From assembly GCA_902770835.1 (NCBI GenBank), contig CACXUM010000013.1, positions 1 to 64,000 on the forward strand: a stretch of DNA of 64,000 bases, written 5' to 3'. Source of the DNA: an uncultured Bacteroidia bacterium (GTDB lineage: Bacteria; Bacteroidota; Bacteroidia; Bacteroidales; F082). This document shows positions 33,940 through 41,727 of the stretch, piece by piece. The position numbers and the translations under genes were made by a program. The first letter of the stretch is position 1, and each line of letters begins with the position of its first letter. The notes under the pieces were generated by a model. That model saw only the letters and a program-made list of their open reading frames with translations. It was not told the origin of the DNA and did no database searches.

Positions 33940-35079
33940 TTACAGATGTCTGAAATTCAGGAATCCGTTGTCGGGCTTGTCCCATTCTTGCTGCCCGTCG
34001 TAAACGACTTGGGTGAGGCTGAGGTTGCCGCCCAAAAGTTTCCTCAGATAGTCAAGATTGTTGAAAAAACCCGGGTGGAAAGCCGTGGCTGACTTGATTT
34101 CGTAAGCCTTGACCGAAGCCCCTTCGTCCATCAGCAGGTCAACCTCGTGTTGCGATTTGTCGCGATAGAAATACAAGTTGCTGTCGAGGCCGGCATTGTA
34201 ACAGGCCTTAAGGCGGTCGGCCACCACCATATTCTCGAACAAAGCGCCTCGCAAGGGCGAATTGGCCACATCGCGGGCATCTCTGACGCCCAAAAGATAA
34301 CAAGCCAGGCCAGTGTCATAGAAATAGAGTTTTGGGGTCTTTGTAAGGCGTTTGTTAAGATTGCTGTAATACGGTTGAAGCATAAAGACGATGTAGGAAG
34401 CCTCAAGCACACTCGTCCAGCCTTGAATGGTCTTGGCAGAAACGCCTACCTCGTTGGCCAAACTGCTGGCAACAAACTCGTTGCCGATGCGCGTGGCGCA
34501 AAGTCGAACAAACTTGCGGAACAGGTCCATATCCTTGATGTTGATGATTTGGCGCACGTCGCGTTGGATATAGGTGCTGAAATAGCTGTCATAAACGGCC
34601 ATTACAGGCCGACCTTTGCCCCAGATGGCGGGATAGAATCCCTTGTAAATCAGATCGTCGGTACTAATGGCATCAGCTGAGCCAATCTCCTCGATTGACA
34701 AAGGCAAAAGGCGCGTCAGAGCCACACGCCCGGCCAGCGACTGGCTGATATTTTGCATCATAAGCCAGTTGCTGCTGCCCGAAAGGATGAATTTCCTGCT
34801 GTCGTCCTTGTCGGAAACGACTTGCAAGGCGGAGAACAATTCGGGCAGATAATGCGCTTCGTCGATAATCAAGCCGTTGGGGTGGCTGCGAAGGTAGCCT
34901 TTGATGTCTTGTTGCACGATGGAACGACTTTCTTCATCCTCAAGGTTGACATAATCGTATCCGTCAAACGCCATACGGCAGAGCGTGGTCTTGCCCGATT
35001 GCCTCGGCCCCGTCACCGACAAGATGGGGAAACTCTTTGACAGAAAATGCAAATGGTTCTCTAACACCCTTTTATACAT
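33940..35079 (-). CDS. ATP-binding protein, AAA_14/DUF4143 family (no. 2)
   Basis: 379 aa. Walker A SVTGPRQSGKTTLCRM (about 21-36), Walker B GLIIDEAHYLPE, sensor FILSGSSNWLMM; the C-terminal DUF4143 domain has the core SQHEVDLLMDEG...AYEIKSATAFH (D, ExK), a PD-(D/E)XK-like pattern. Same family and length as the copy at 4808 but clearly diverged. The promoter is TATTTTTG at 35119-35126 (minus), and a 33-bp inverted repeat sits between it and the start codon. Role unknown. Confidence 0.9.
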   Translation of the reverse strand: MYKRVLENHLHFLSKSFPILSVTGPRQSGKTTLCRMAFDGYDYVNLEDEESRSIVQQDIKGYLRSHPNGLIIDEAHYLPELFSALQVVSDKDDSRKFILSGSSNWLMMQNISQSLAGRVALTRLLPLSIEEIGSADAISTDDLIYKGFYPAIWGKGRPVMAVYDSYFSTYIQRDVRQIINIKDMDLFRKFVRLCATRIGNEFVASSLANEVGVSAKTIQGWTSVLEASYIVFMLQPYYSNLNKRLTKTPKLYFYDTGLACYLLGVRDARDVANSPLRGALFENMVVADRLKACYNAGLDSNLYFYRDKSQHEVDLLMDEGASVKAYEIKSATAFHPGFFNNLDYLRKLLGGNLSLTQVVYDGQQEWDKPDNGFLNFRHL

Positions 35080-35084
35080 AATAT

Positions 35085-35117
35085 GGACAATTTTGGAGTT
35101 GAACTACAGATTTGTCC
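35085..35117. repeat. Inverted repeat GGACAA...TTGTCC in the leader of ATPase no. 2
   Basis: Six-base perfect arms at 35085-35090 and 35112-35117 flank a core that contains GGAGTTGAA. It lies between the -7 box and the ATG, around the expected transcription start. Confidence 0.65.
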
Positions 35118-35118
35118 G

Positions 35119-35126
35119 CAAAAATA
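35119..35126 (-). promoter_or_regulatory. -7 box TATTTTTG of AAA ATPase no. 2
   Basis: Minus-strand TAnnTTTG match 39 bp upstream of the start at 35079. Confidence 0.55.
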
Positions 35127-35238
35127 GGAAATATATCGCAAATAACAGTTATTCATTTCGAAAATAATGGCAAAATAGGCTAAATTTAATAAATTTATAA
35201 ATTATAACTACATAATTATGAAATAAATATAATTGTTT

Positions 35239-35273
35239 TGTCCAAATCAGGAGTTGAAGTCGTATTTTGGACA
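35239..35273. repeat. Inverted repeat TGTCCAAA...TTTGGACA sharing a core with 35085-35117
   Basis: Eight-base perfect arms, 19-bp centre containing GGAGTTGAA, the same core and orientation as the element at 35085. It lies 40 bp upstream of the sigma-factor -7 box, in the region between the divergent ATPase and sigma genes. Confidence 0.7.
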
Positions 35274-35312
35274 GTTTTTGTGGGATTTTGTCGCCCCAAT
35301 AATTTCTTTCCC

Positions 35313-35320
35313 TATTTTTG
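35313..35320 (+). promoter_or_regulatory. -7 box TATTTTTG of the sigma/anti-sigma operon
   Basis: TAnnTTTG match. With this box, the ATG at 35329 would be nearly leaderless and the ATG at 35380 would have a leader of about 54 nt. Confidence 0.55.
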
Positions 35321-35379
35321 TACCGCTTATGTCACAAAACGGCACACTCATTCGTCTTGTGATTGTAAAAGTTCACAAG

Positions 35380-35835
35380 ATGGACCCAGAATTTGAAAGG
35401 ACATATCGCGACCACTACCCGAAACTGTTCAGGATTGCGGCCAAGATGCTGCAAGACCCGGAGGGCGCAAAGGATGTCGTGCAAGACGTGTTCACGGCGT
35501 ATTATTTCGCGATGAACAACGAGAAAGTCATCCGCGACACGAAAAACTGGCTCGTCAGGAGTACCATTAATAAAGGAATCGACTACAAACGGAAAACGGC
35601 AAGAACCGTCACGATGGAAAGCCCGCTGCCCGAAACAAGTGAGCAACCGCTTGACGAGACTTCGGACATCCTCAACGCGATAGCGCATCTCAACGAGAAG
35701 GAACAGACGCTCGTCGTGCTTTACAGCGAGGGCTATTCCTACAAGGAAATCGCGGAAATGACGGGGCGCAATTTCACTTCCATCGGGAAAACCTTGTCGA
35801 GAATTATGGACAAAATAAAAAAACGTATGCTATGA
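35380..35835 (+). CDS. ECF RNA polymerase sigma factor
   Basis: 151 aa from the ATG at 35380 (MDPEFERTYRDHYPKLFRIA). Region 2 (KDVVQDVFTAYYFAM) and region 4 (LYSEGYSYKEIAEMTGRNF) are clear. An in-frame ATG at 35329 would add 17 residues not typical of the family, so I prefer the shorter form. The last codons overlap the start of the anti-sigma gene by 4 bp. Its target regulon probably includes its own operon. Confidence 0.88.
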   Translation: MDPEFERTYRDHYPKLFRIAAKMLQDPEGAKDVVQDVFTAYYFAMNNEKVIRDTKNWLVRSTINKGIDYKRKTARTVTMESPLPETSEQPLDETSDILNAIAHLNEKEQTLVVLYSEGYSYKEIAEMTGRNFTSIGKTLSRIMDKIKKRML

Positions 35836-36278
35836 AACACTTGAATGACAAAACGATACAAAACCTCATCGACAATGAACTTCCGGAAAACGACAGGAAA
35901 ACGATGGAAATGCACTTAGACGAATGTCCATCGTGCAGGCAAAGAGTTGAAGCGCAACGCGCCTTCTCCGAAAAAATGAAAAAGTCGTTGGAAACCTTGG
36001 TTCCCGACGAAATCGCGGTGCCGGAGTTCAGTTTCAGAAGGACGGCAAGGCCCGAAATGAACGTCACCCGCATCGCCTTGATTTCCTCTTTGGCAACGGC
36101 TTGTGCCATCGCGCTTATTGTTTTGATTGTCAACCTGTTGCCGAAGCCCAAGCCAGCCAACCGCATCATCGACTTTTACACCATCGAAGACTACGATGCC
36201 AACAAGCCTTATGCCGAGCAAGAGTTCGCCGAGTTCAAGATGCGTACACAAACAGAAATAACGAATATAAACCTCTAA
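35832..36278 (+). CDS. Zinc-finger anti-sigma factor, membrane anchored
   Basis: 148 aa. N-terminal zf-HC2-like segment with MHLDECPSCRQRVEAQ (H...CxxC), which binds the sigma factor, a central linker, and one membrane helix at about residues 82-103. The start overlaps the sigma gene stop, giving translational coupling. It probably holds the ECF sigma at the membrane until a cell-envelope signal arrives. Confidence 0.85.
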   Translation: MKHLNDKTIQNLIDNELPENDRKTMEMHLDECPSCRQRVEAQRAFSEKMKKSLETLVPDEIAVPEFSFRRTARPEMNVTRIALISSLATACAIALIVLIVNLLPKPKPANRIIDFYTIEDYDANKPYAEQEFAEFKMRTQTEITNINL

Positions 36279-36289
36279 ATCCCAAAACG

Positions 36290-37474
36290 ATGAAAAAATT
36301 GATCTTGGTTTTCATTTTAGCCATTGCGGCTTGCCATCAAATTGATGCACAAGTGATTAAACTTGTCCCCGACGAAACCTACGGAGCGGGAAACGACTGG
36401 GACAAAATCTTTGACACCTATTACGACACCGTAATGGACCGCTCCTACGGATTGCGAAAGCAACTCGTCATTTTCGACGACGGCAAAGCCATCGTCAGCC
36501 ACGCCACAAGAAACAGGTATTCCCTGTTCGACGCAAACGGCAAGTTCCTGAAAGACATCACCTTGTACTTCGCCGAAAAAGGCAAGAAGCCGCGCAACCA
36601 CCAGCCCGTGGAAGGTAAATTGGGTGACTTGTATTTCACTAAGGCCAACAACACGGGCGACATTTACCTGTTCAACGACAAAGGGTTGATTGTCAAGGAA
36701 CTGAAAATCAAATACCAAGCATTGGAAATGCTGGCTTTGGACGACCATCACATTGCTATCTACGGAGGCACGTCGTGGGCTGATAGATACAGAGATTTTG
36801 TATCCATTTTGGATACAAAAACAGGCAAAGAGAAAATCCTTTGCGACGCATTCCAAAACACAAGAGGAGACCTAAACAAAGGCTACTACATTTACACAGA
36901 AAGCAAAAAGAACGATATGAAAGGCAGGTGGCAAATCGCGAAAGTCAACGGCAAGCTCATCGTTTCAAACCCGATAGATGGATTGGTGAGAACCTTCGAT
37001 TTCAACGGCAACAAGATTTCGGAAAAACTATTGGATTGGGAACCGCAAACCCTGTCCGTTGAAGAGCAGATTGCCTTGCAAAACGCACGAATCAAGGACT
37101 TGAAAGACGAGTTGCCACAAGTGACCGATGAGCGAGAAATCACCTTATACAACGACCTGATTTCCTGTTACGAAAACGGCATTCAGCGCATCAAGGAGCC
37201 TATCAATATGGGGTGGTTCACCATGGCCATCAAAGGCAACGACGACACCATCCTCTTCTTCGGCGATGCCGAGGTGGCGGGCCAAAACACGTTCCAGGTC
37301 TATTCTGTTAGTAAAGGGCAAAGCATTTCGACAGGCTCCTTCCAATGCGAAGACTACGACCTTGCCCTAACGAAAAAGCGCTTCGTGTGCCACAATGGGT
37401 TTTACTACGGCGTCCAAGTGCTGAAGAATTGTAAAGGCGTGCCGCTGAGGTTGGTGAGGTTTAGGGCGGGGTGA
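36290..37474 (+). CDS. Exported protein of the sigma operon, possible 6-bladed beta-propeller
   Basis: 394 aa from ATG 36290. Signal peptide with core LILVFILAIAA; cleavage could follow CHQIDAQ, or the Cys at 15 could be lipidated. The mature part has repeated beta-strand blocks such as SLFDANGKFLKDITL and YLFNDKGLIVKELK, consistent with the BF2992-like 6-bladed propeller proteins often found behind such sigma/anti-sigma pairs. Function unknown. It starts 11 bp after the anti-sigma stop. Confidence 0.7.
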   Translation: MKKLILVFILAIAACHQIDAQVIKLVPDETYGAGNDWDKIFDTYYDTVMDRSYGLRKQLVIFDDGKAIVSHATRNRYSLFDANGKFLKDITLYFAEKGKKPRNHQPVEGKLGDLYFTKANNTGDIYLFNDKGLIVKELKIKYQALEMLALDDHHIAIYGGTSWADRYRDFVSILDTKTGKEKILCDAFQNTRGDLNKGYYIYTESKKNDMKGRWQIAKVNGKLIVSNPIDGLVRTFDFNGNKISEKLLDWEPQTLSVEEQIALQNARIKDLKDELPQVTDEREITLYNDLISCYENGIQRIKEPINMGWFTMAIKGNDDTILFFGDAEVAGQNTFQVYSVSKGQSISTGSFQCEDYDLALTKKRFVCHNGFYYGVQVLKNCKGVPLRLVRFRAG

Positions 37475-37547
37475 GAAATGCGTTTGTTTGCTAATGGCTG
37501 AGGTGATGATATAACAATCCACCTCAGCCATTACATTATTTTCCGTT

Positions 37548-37610
37548 TTCATAATCAAATAGTTTGGTGGGCAAACGGTGGGATAATTTGGATATGAAGA
37601 GAAAAAGTTG
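37548..37610. repeat. Diverged copy of the yitT promoter segment
   Basis: About 60 bp align with 33852-33912 (shared runs TTTTCATAA, GTTTG, GGGATAATTTGG, AGAGAAAAA). At 33852 this sequence is the start codon and promoter of the YitT gene; here no such gene follows, so it is a relic of a duplication. Confidence 0.55.
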
Positions 37611-37618
37611 TAATTTTG
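37611..37618 (+). promoter_or_regulatory. -7 box TAATTTTG for dinD
   Basis: TAnnTTTG match 27 bp upstream of the ATG at 37646. Confidence 0.5.
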
Positions 37619-37645
37619 CTCCTTGAACAAAAAAACGGAAACGGT

Positions 37646-38474
37646 ATGAAAAAAGAAGAAATCCAAGCCCTTTTTCAGAGTTACGAGGATGCAGTATGCT
37701 TGATTGATGACACAGAATGTTGGAGTGCAAGAGAACTTCAACAATTGTTGGGTTATAGCCTCTGGCAAAACTTCTGTAAAGTAATTGCCAAAGCAAAAGA
37801 ATCTTGCCAAAATGTTGGGCAAGAAATCAGCGATCATTTTATTGACGTCAATAAGATGATAATTGCAGGGAAAGGCGCTCAACGTCAAATAGATGACATT
37901 ATGCTCACCCGTTACGCTTGCTATCTTGTCGCACAAAATGGAGACCCGCGAAAACCTCAAATTGCCTTTGCCCAAACCTATTTCGCCGTGCAAACTCGCC
38001 GTGCAGAACTCATCGAGCAACGATTGCTGGAAGTGGAGCGTGTAAAAGCGCGTGCGAAACTGCAAGAAACCGAGCGCAAACTTTCAGGCATCCTTTATGA
38101 ACGTGGGATAAACGACCAAACCTTTGCAGTTATCCGTTCAAAAGGCGACCAAGCACTATTTCGCCTGAGTACCAATATGATGAAAAAACGTCTTGGGATG
38201 CCACAGACTCGTCCTTTGGCAGACTTTCTTCCAACAATCAGCATCAAGGCAAAGGATTTTGCAGCCGAAATGACCAGCGTCAATGTACAAACAAAAGATT
38301 TGAAAGGCGAGGCTTCCATTTACAAAGGAACATGTCGACAATAATGCCGCAGTCCGCCAAATGTTGATTGAAAGAGGGATTGTGCCCGAAAACCTTCCAC
38401 CTGCCGAAGATGTGAAGAAAGTGGAGCGACGTTTGGAAAGTGAGAAGAAAAAAGTTTTGAAAAACAAGAAGTAA
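37646..38474 (+). pseudogene. dinD: DNA-damage-inducible protein D (dinD), frameshifted near the 3' end
   Basis: The frame from ATG 37646 is a good DinD (BRO-N-like N-terminus with [20 protein letters not shown], then [20 protein letters not shown]) but stops at 38344 after [13 protein letters not shown]. Removing one T from the TTT at 38319-38321 restores [20 protein letters not shown] and a C-terminus to the TAA at 38472, the expected end of the family (about 275 aa). DinD modulates RecA filaments in the SOS response. The truncated 232-residue form lacks the C-terminal helix. The gene abuts the integration site of the mobile element. Confidence 0.85.
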
Positions 38475-38523
38475 GATTTGACTATACCGAAAAGCTGAAT
38501 TTGTAAATTGAATTCGGATAAAC

Positions 38524-38562
38524 AAAAATCCTCTGCAAACATTTGATTTACAGAGGATTTTT
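38524..38562. terminator. Strong bidirectional hairpin terminator
   Basis: AAAAATCCTCTG pairs perfectly with CAGAGGATTTTT around a 15-nt loop. It follows dinD on the plus strand and, before the element integrated, would have been the terminator of the minus-strand tRNA-Leu now at 46506. Confidence 0.8.
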
Positions 38563-38565
38563 GTC

Positions 38566-38580
38566 GTACCCGAGGCCGAG
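38566..38580. repeat. attL: left attachment-site repeat
   Basis: GTACCCGAGGCCGAG, matching 46505-46519 at 14 of 15 positions and corresponding to the 3' end of tRNA-Leu. 4 bp after the hairpin terminator. Confidence 0.8.
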
Positions 38581-38720
38581 TTACAAATATGAAATTTCGG
38601 TGTTTTTCATTTCGTTGGAAAATCAGTGTTTTCGCTTTATATTGAATTGATATATTGCATTTTGTGCAATGCTCAACCATTACAAAACATTTCCGATTAT
38701 TTCAAAATATTTCAATTAAG

Positions 38721-38741
38721 TGGGGAAAAAGTGGGGAAAAA
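38721..38741. repeat. Left arm-type repeat (two TGGGGAAAAA units)
   Basis: A 21-bp sequence made of TGGGGAAAAAG and TGGGGAAAAA in tandem, identical to 46429-46449. It abuts and overlaps the -33 region of the integrase promoter. Tandem ~11-bp sites at both ends are as expected for integrase arm-type binding, and binding here would repress the integrase gene. Confidence 0.7.
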
Positions 38742-38745
38742 TTCA

Positions 38746-38753
38746 TATCTTTG
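38746..38753 (+). promoter_or_regulatory. -7 box TATCTTTG of the integrase gene
   Basis: TAnnTTTG match 22 bp upstream of ATG 38776 and 4 bp after the arm-type repeat. Confidence 0.6.
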
Positions 38754-38775
38754 CAGCGCATTAATAATATTCCTT

Positions 38776-40134
38776 ATGGCTACTATCACATTAAGAATGT
38801 CGGCAAAGACCGACAAAAGCACCTCAAAGCATGAAATCTTGATGCGTTTCCGGCATGGAGCGATTGACCAATACGCAAAGACAAATATCTTTGTCAATGA
38901 TGAGTATTGGAACGGTGACAGCGACACACCTATTTCAATCCCTCGTTTTCGCCTGATGAATGATGAGCAAAAACGACTTATCGCCGAATTGACGGATGCC
39001 TCAAAAAGGATTGAGGATGTAAAGAAGTATGTGCAACAATCTTTCATTGATTCAGGCGCGGGAAAGATGCCCATTCCGTCCGATTGGCTGAAATCGGCCC
39101 TTGACACATTCAACGGCATACGCAACACCCAACCCGAAAAGGAGCGTACCTTCTTTGACATACTCGATGAATACATTGAAAACAAGGATATTTCGGCACA
39201 CAGGAAACGAACATTCAAGGTCATTGGGCGCGTGTTGAAACGTTACGAGTTATATAATGGCCTCAACCTCACTATTGACAACATTACGGGTGACACGCTG
39301 CATGACTTTGAGAAATACTTGTTTGATGAGCATAGACTGTTTGAAGATGGGAAGTTGGATGACATATTGAAAGCCGTCCCCGAAAGCCGCGACCCACAGC
39401 CACGGGGAGAAAATGCCGTCTATGACATGATGGGCAAATTGAGGGTGTTCTACAATTGGGCAAACGGGCGCGATAAGTCCTACAAGTTGGCAGAGCCATA
39501 CACAAAGAACAATCCCTTTGACGCATACAGCGTGGGCGCGTGTCTGTATGGTACACCCTACTACATTACTATCGATGAGCGGAAACAACTATACCAAGCC
39601 AAATTGCGTGAGCCGTTGGCGACCCAGCGGGATATTTTCGTGTTCCAATGCCTTATAGGATGCCGTGTTTCAGACCTTTGGAGCATGACAAAGGACAATA
39701 TCATTGACGGTGCTGTTGAGTACATTCCACGGAAAACCAAGGAGGGAAACCCCGTGACAGTCCGAGTGCCACTTACGGCCACAGCCATTGAGATACTCGA
39801 AAGATACAAAGACTACCAAGGTAAGGGGCTGTTCCCGTTCACCTCGCAACAGGAATACAACCGCAACATTAAGGAAATGTTCAAGCAGGCAGGATTGAAC
39901 CGTATTGTTACGGTGTTGAACCCAACCACACGCGAAGAAGAGAAACGGCCATTGTATGAGATAGCCAGTTCACACCTTGCGCGCCGTACATTCGTGGGGA
40001 ACCTATACAAGCAAGTGAAAGACCCTAACTTGATATGTCCGCTGAGCGGCCACGTGGAAGGCTCGAAAGCCTTTGCAAGATATAGGACTATCGATGAGGA
40101 AATGAAGCAACAAGTAGTATCACTTTTGGAGTGA
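38776..40134 (+). CDS. int: Tyrosine recombinase/integrase
   Basis: 452 aa from ATG 38776. N-terminal arm-binding and SAM-like core-binding domains (about 1-225), then the catalytic domain: Arg in LIGCRVSDLWSM, HxxR in SSHLARRTF, His in PLSGHVEGS and the nucleophile Tyr in AFARYRTID. It integrates and excises the element at the tRNA-Leu 3' end. The frame is open upstream to 38626, but the -7 box at 38746 sets the start at 38776. It lies at the left end with its promoter toward attL, as usual. Confidence 0.92.
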   Translation: MATITLRMSAKTDKSTSKHEILMRFRHGAIDQYAKTNIFVNDEYWNGDSDTPISIPRFRLMNDEQKRLIAELTDASKRIEDVKKYVQQSFIDSGAGKMPIPSDWLKSALDTFNGIRNTQPEKERTFFDILDEYIENKDISAHRKRTFKVIGRVLKRYELYNGLNLTIDNITGDTLHDFEKYLFDEHRLFEDGKLDDILKAVPESRDPQPRGENAVYDMMGKLRVFYNWANGRDKSYKLAEPYTKNNPFDAYSVGACLYGTPYYITIDERKQLYQAKLREPLATQRDIFVFQCLIGCRVSDLWSMTKDNIIDGAVEYIPRKTKEGNPVTVRVPLTATAIEILERYKDYQGKGLFPFTSQQEYNRNIKEMFKQAGLNRIVTVLNPTTREEEKRPLYEIASSHLARRTFVGNLYKQVKDPNLICPLSGHVEGSKAFARYRTIDEEMKQQVVSLLE

Positions 40135-40241
40135 GTGTTCACGGCGTTCACGTAAACGGGACGAACCCCTTGAACGCCGTGAACGGTTTGAACACCCTCG
40201 AACACCTTGAACACCTTGAACACCTCGAACACCGAAAACAC
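40135..40241 (-). repeat. Array A: GTTCAA-type nonamers, inverted relative to array B
   Basis: Fills the whole gap between the integrase stop and the next ATG. On the minus strand it reads as GTTCAAGGT, GTTCAAGGT, GTTCGAGGGT, GTTCAAACC, GTTCACGGC, GTTCAAGGG, GTTCGTCCC and ends in GTTTACGTGAAC. The last part matches the end of array B closely, so the two arrays are inverted copies of one module. Confidence 0.85.
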
Positions 40242-40242
40242 A

Positions 40243-41232
40243 ATGAAAAGAGAGAATATAGAAAAAGTACAAGACGCGATGAGCGCGATAGGCGATGCTT
40301 TCTATTTGGCATATAACAAAGACGACAATTCACAGCTCAACGGGCTGTATGAAAAGAGAGTGAGTGAAGCCTTTGAAAAGTTACAACCTTTGAGAGACCA
40401 CGTTTTTGATATAAGGGATTTTGTTGATTACTCGTTACGGAACGAGATAGCGGAAAACCTTTTGACATACCCCAATGATAGGGCCTTTGTTATGAATGAA
40501 ACAATATGGGCGTTGTTTGCTCCGCTTGCCGGCAACACGTTCCAAGGCCAAAAGACAATCGACATTGTCATTTTCAGTTATGGAAAGAAGGTTTTGGAAT
40601 GCTCATTGCTTGATGTTTGGGATAGCAATTTCAATGTTTCTGAAAACGAACCGATGGCGTATTTGTCAAGTGTCAACAATATGGCATTGCTCATCATTGA
40701 GGCTTTGCAAGATGTTGTCGAAAAAGGCTCGTTTGACGCTTACAAGGACGGAGAGCAACCCCAGAAAAACAGCAACGAAGCCCGAGCGAAGCCCGAGAAA
40801 AGCCAACAATCGCCTGGCCCATCAAAGACCGATAGTCAAAGCGACGAGCAGCACGAGCATTCAGAGATTGACAAAGAAGCTTTGAAAAACTTGTTCGGAA
40901 ATGCCGTGTTTTTTGCTGATGATTACAAGGAGCGGGACACGCTCAACGAGAAAATCAAATTGTCAAGATTCGACATTTTCGTTGAAGAATTAGAAAGCTT
41001 GTTGAAAGATAAGCTTTGCAACCAAACGAAGATTGGCAATGTTGCCTACATGGTACACAAAAGCAGGTTTAGAAAACACATCAAATTTGCCCCGACTTGC
41101 AGATTGTTATTTGAGTGTTGCCAACTCGAAGCACCAAAAGACCAGCACACAAACAAATACAGCCAACCCGACAATGACACGTTGGAAAGGTTTTCCGATG
41201 CGTTGGGCACCCCTTTGAATCCCCAAAAGTAA
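40243..41232 (+). CDS. Unknown element protein with central Q/S/E-rich linker
   Basis: 329 aa from ATG 40243, immediately after array A. Two helical or mixed domains (about 1-165 and 210-310) are joined by a hydrophilic linker rich in Lys, Ser, Gln and Glu (about 170-215). No family recognised. A hairpin terminator follows at 41271. An upstream in-frame ATG at 40207 would translate part of the array and is unlikely. Position beside array A would suit an array-binding protein, but that is only inference. Confidence 0.7.
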   Translation: MKRENIEKVQDAMSAIGDAFYLAYNKDDNSQLNGLYEKRVSEAFEKLQPLRDHVFDIRDFVDYSLRNEIAENLLTYPNDRAFVMNETIWALFAPLAGNTFQGQKTIDIVIFSYGKKVLECSLLDVWDSNFNVSENEPMAYLSSVNNMALLIIEALQDVVEKGSFDAYKDGEQPQKNSNEARAKPEKSQQSPGPSKTDSQSDEQHEHSEIDKEALKNLFGNAVFFADDYKERDTLNEKIKLSRFDIFVEELESLLKDKLCNQTKIGNVAYMVHKSRFRKHIKFAPTCRLLFECCQLEAPKDQHTNKYSQPDNDTLERFSDALGTPLNPQK

Positions 41233-41270
41233 CAGAAAATCCCCTTTTTAAATCCCCTTTTCTTTCGTAT

Positions 41271-41296
41271 GGCGTTGAAAAACAACGCCTTTTTTG
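41271..41296 (+). terminator. Rho-independent terminator
   Basis: GGCGTT-GAAAAAC-AACGCC followed by six T; 38 bp after the stop of the unknown protein gene. It separates the int/unknown unit from the replication-type genes. Confidence 0.8.
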
Positions 41297-41422
41297 TTCC
41301 CAAAAATCCCCAATCGGAACGCCCTGAATTATTTCCCCGACTTTTGCGGCGCAATCCGCAACGAAGCGGAGGCCGCAATGCCCGAAGCGATGAGAAGGCA
41401 AGAACCTACAAAAACAACACAC

Positions 41423-41725
41423 ATGACACAAACACTGATTGACGCAGCGAAACAGTGTCCGGGAATGGTTGTATCAATAAAGGTTGGCGACCTTATAGAA
41501 GCCAATACTTTATTGATAGAAAATGTCAAATCGCAACTTGAACAGAAAATTGCCGATGCCAGCGCGGAAACATATCTGTCAAAGGAGAAAGTTTGTGAGA
41601 TGCTCGATGTATCGACCACTACTTTATGGCGATGGGAAAAGGCGGGCTACCTCGTTCCCGTGGCTTTTGGCGGTCAAAAGCGGTACAAGAAAAGCGATGT
41701 ACAACGCATAATCGAAGGGGAATAA
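41423..41725 (+). CDS. Helix-turn-helix (MerR/excisionase-like) DNA-binding protein
   Basis: 100 aa from ATG 41423. The C-terminal half has the HTH_17/MerR-type pattern TYLSKEKVCEMLDVSTTTLW, RWEKAGYLVP and a basic end GGQKRYKKSDVQRI. Such proteins on Bacteroidales integrative elements act as excisionase or regulators. The gene ends 2 bp before the ATPase gene, so both are co-translated. A GACTTTTG box at about 41339 is a near match to the -7 consensus. Confidence 0.85.
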   Translation: MTQTLIDAAKQCPGMVVSIKVGDLIEANTLLIENVKSQLEQKIADASAETYLSKEKVCEMLDVSTTTLWRWEKAGYLVPVAFGGQKRYKKSDVQRIIEGE

Positions 41726-41727
41726 CT

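Noticed and set aside
41626..41727. N-terminal extension of the RepA-like ATPase
   Set aside because: It reads the end of the HTH gene out of frame; ATG 41728 follows directly after that gene.
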